This document shows positions 63,320 to 64,000 of a DNA stretch of 64,000 nt, in pieces (position 1 is the first letter of the stretch; each line of letters opens with the position of its first letter). The position numbers and the translations under genes are program-made. This stretch comes from CF-167 sp963695195 (GTDB taxonomy: Bacteria > Chloroflexota > Limnocylindria > QHBO01). The stretch is taken from the NCBI GenBank assembly GCA_963695195.1, contig CAVOGE010000007.1, positions 620,001-684,000 of the forward strand, given 5' to 3'. A model generated the notes under the pieces. The model saw nothing but the letters and a program-made list of their open reading frames with translations. It had not been told where the DNA came from and did no database searches.

Positions 63320-64000
63320 GTGAATACCAACGTCCGACGCCTGATCTTCGCATCGTCAGCCGCCGCGGCAATCGCTGTCGCGGCGGCTGCTTTCTTATTC
63401 CCACTGCGGCCCGAGATCGGCGGCCTCTGGGGTTTGGTGTTCTGGATCGCGCTCACGCTCGGAGCAGGCGCGCTACCGGTGCGCCTGCCACAGGGTACCG
63501 TGGTCTCGGTTTCGTCAGCACCAGTACTCGCCTCGATTGTGCTCGGAGGCCCACTTGCCGGTGCAATCGTCGCTGCCATCGGGACGACCGATCCACGCGA
63601 GTTTCGCGGCCGCGTTCCCTGGTTTGGAACGCTCTTTAACCATTCCTCCGTGGTGGTCGCCGTCGTCGTTGGAGCTGCGGCCTTCGAGGTGGTCCGCACC
63701 GCCGCAATCGCAGTCGCAGGGCCCACAGGAGAGATCGTCGCCTTTGCGGGTCTCCTGCTAGGCGCGGTCGTGTTCTACACCGTCAATGGCCTTCTCGCTG
63801 TCGTCGCGGTAAGCAGCCGAACCGGAACACCAATTCGGACGGTCTGGGCTCAGGACATTGGGGCAATTGCGGCGAATCTCGTTGGGCTTGCTCCTCTCGG
63901 GTGGCTCATGGCACAGATCTTCACCCTCCCCAACGGGGTTGGCTGGTGGGCCACGACACTCTTCGTCGTTCCGCTCTTTACGACCCGCCTGGCGTACCAC
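63320..64000 (+). CDS. Polytopic membrane sensor-type protein (3' end outside window)
   Basis: The frame is open for 227 codons to the window edge. At least six hydrophobic segments are visible (VRRLIFASSAAAAIAVAAAA, LWGLVFWIALTLGAGALPV, SSAPVLASIVLGGPLAGAIV, then more). The loop GTTDPREFRGRVPWFGTLFN resembles the N-terminal membrane domain of HD-GYP-type phosphodiesterases and diguanylate cyclases in related genomes. The catalytic part lies beyond the window, so c-di-GMP turnover is inferred only. GTG start. Confidence 0.55.
   Translation, partial: MNTNVRRLIFASSAAAAIAVAAAAFLFPLRPEIGGLWGLVFWIALTLGAGALPVRLPQGTVVSVSSAPVLASIVLGGPLAGAIVAAIGTTDPREFRGRVPWFGTLFNHSSVVVAVVVGAAAFEVVRTAAIAVAGPTGEIVAFAGLLLGAVVFYTVNGLLAVVAVSSRTGTPIRTVWAQDIGAIAANLVGLAPLGWLMAQIFTLPNGVGWWATTLFVVPLFTTRLAYH

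Overview
The window is 64 kb of densely packed, high-GC bacterial chromosome with no phage, plasmid, IS transposase or CRISPR array. The gene content fits a high-GC, actinobacteria-like Gram-positive or, more likely, a Chloroflexota bacterium (Limnocylindria-type soil or freshwater lineage). The pointers are an InhA-like enoyl reductase, an HspR heat-shock repressor, a C-terminal BTAD regulator with a MalT-like ATPase, a very long LivM permease, and many short genes overlapping by ATGA/GTGA. The phylum is inferred from gene content only. A recurring feature is a TATACT-like -10 box placed only 6-9 nt before start codons, which implies widespread leaderless transcription.

Layout. 1-9.5 kb: aromatic amino-acid catabolism (fumarylacetoacetate hydrolase family, homogentisate dioxygenase), a DinB-threonine dehydratase fusion, an HDAC-like deacetylase with an MFS exporter, a SixA-Nudix fusion, an Ada/Ogt alkylation-repair protein, and fabI. 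9.6-16.4 kb: small DinB, VOC and membrane proteins, a LOG-family protein, tRNA-Asp, a membrane-anchored hydrolase, a cyclophilin lipoprotein, a strong candidate non-coding RNA and tRNA-Arg. 16.5-26.2 kb: a secreted peptidoglycan amidase with three copies of an unassigned repeat, an MFS exporter, dGTPase, the holB-acylphosphatase operon, a YtxH protein, a NYN-domain protein with an 87-bp tandem repeat, and a GNAT. 26.4-32.2 kb: a complete branched-chain amino-acid ABC operon with an internal hairpin after the binding-protein gene.

32-42.3 kb: hpt, a PD-(D/E)XK-like gene and rsmG around a pair of DnaA boxes. These are followed by a long plus-strand run: phosphoesterase, lipoprotein, UspA, two TrkA proteins, MoxR, DUF58 and DUF4129. 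42.3-49.2 kb: a heat-shock block, hspR-lon-dnaJ/cbpA-clpB, with an inverted repeat over the hspR promoter. 49.7-51.8 kb: an arsenic module (arsR, arsM), followed by a small S-layer-homology protein lying between two exact copies of the arsM 3' tail. 52.3-59.4 kb: purH, tandem GNAT, glpX, a Ser/Gln-repeat surface protein, an F420-type oxidoreductase and folK. Two related short inverted-repeat elements sit before clpB and before glpX.

59.5-64 kb is the most unusual part. A 1120-residue MalT-like ATPase/TPR/BTAD regulator is followed by a 436-bp region with a perfect inverted repeat and two tiny ORFs, both ending in Lys-Gly-Trp-stop. Next comes the start of a polytopic membrane protein that runs off the window. 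This looks like a candidate peptide-signalling locus.

Five single-base indels break otherwise well-conserved genes (SixA-Nudix once, fabI twice, lon twice). Because lon and fabI should be functional, these probably reflect consensus sequencing errors rather than decay.
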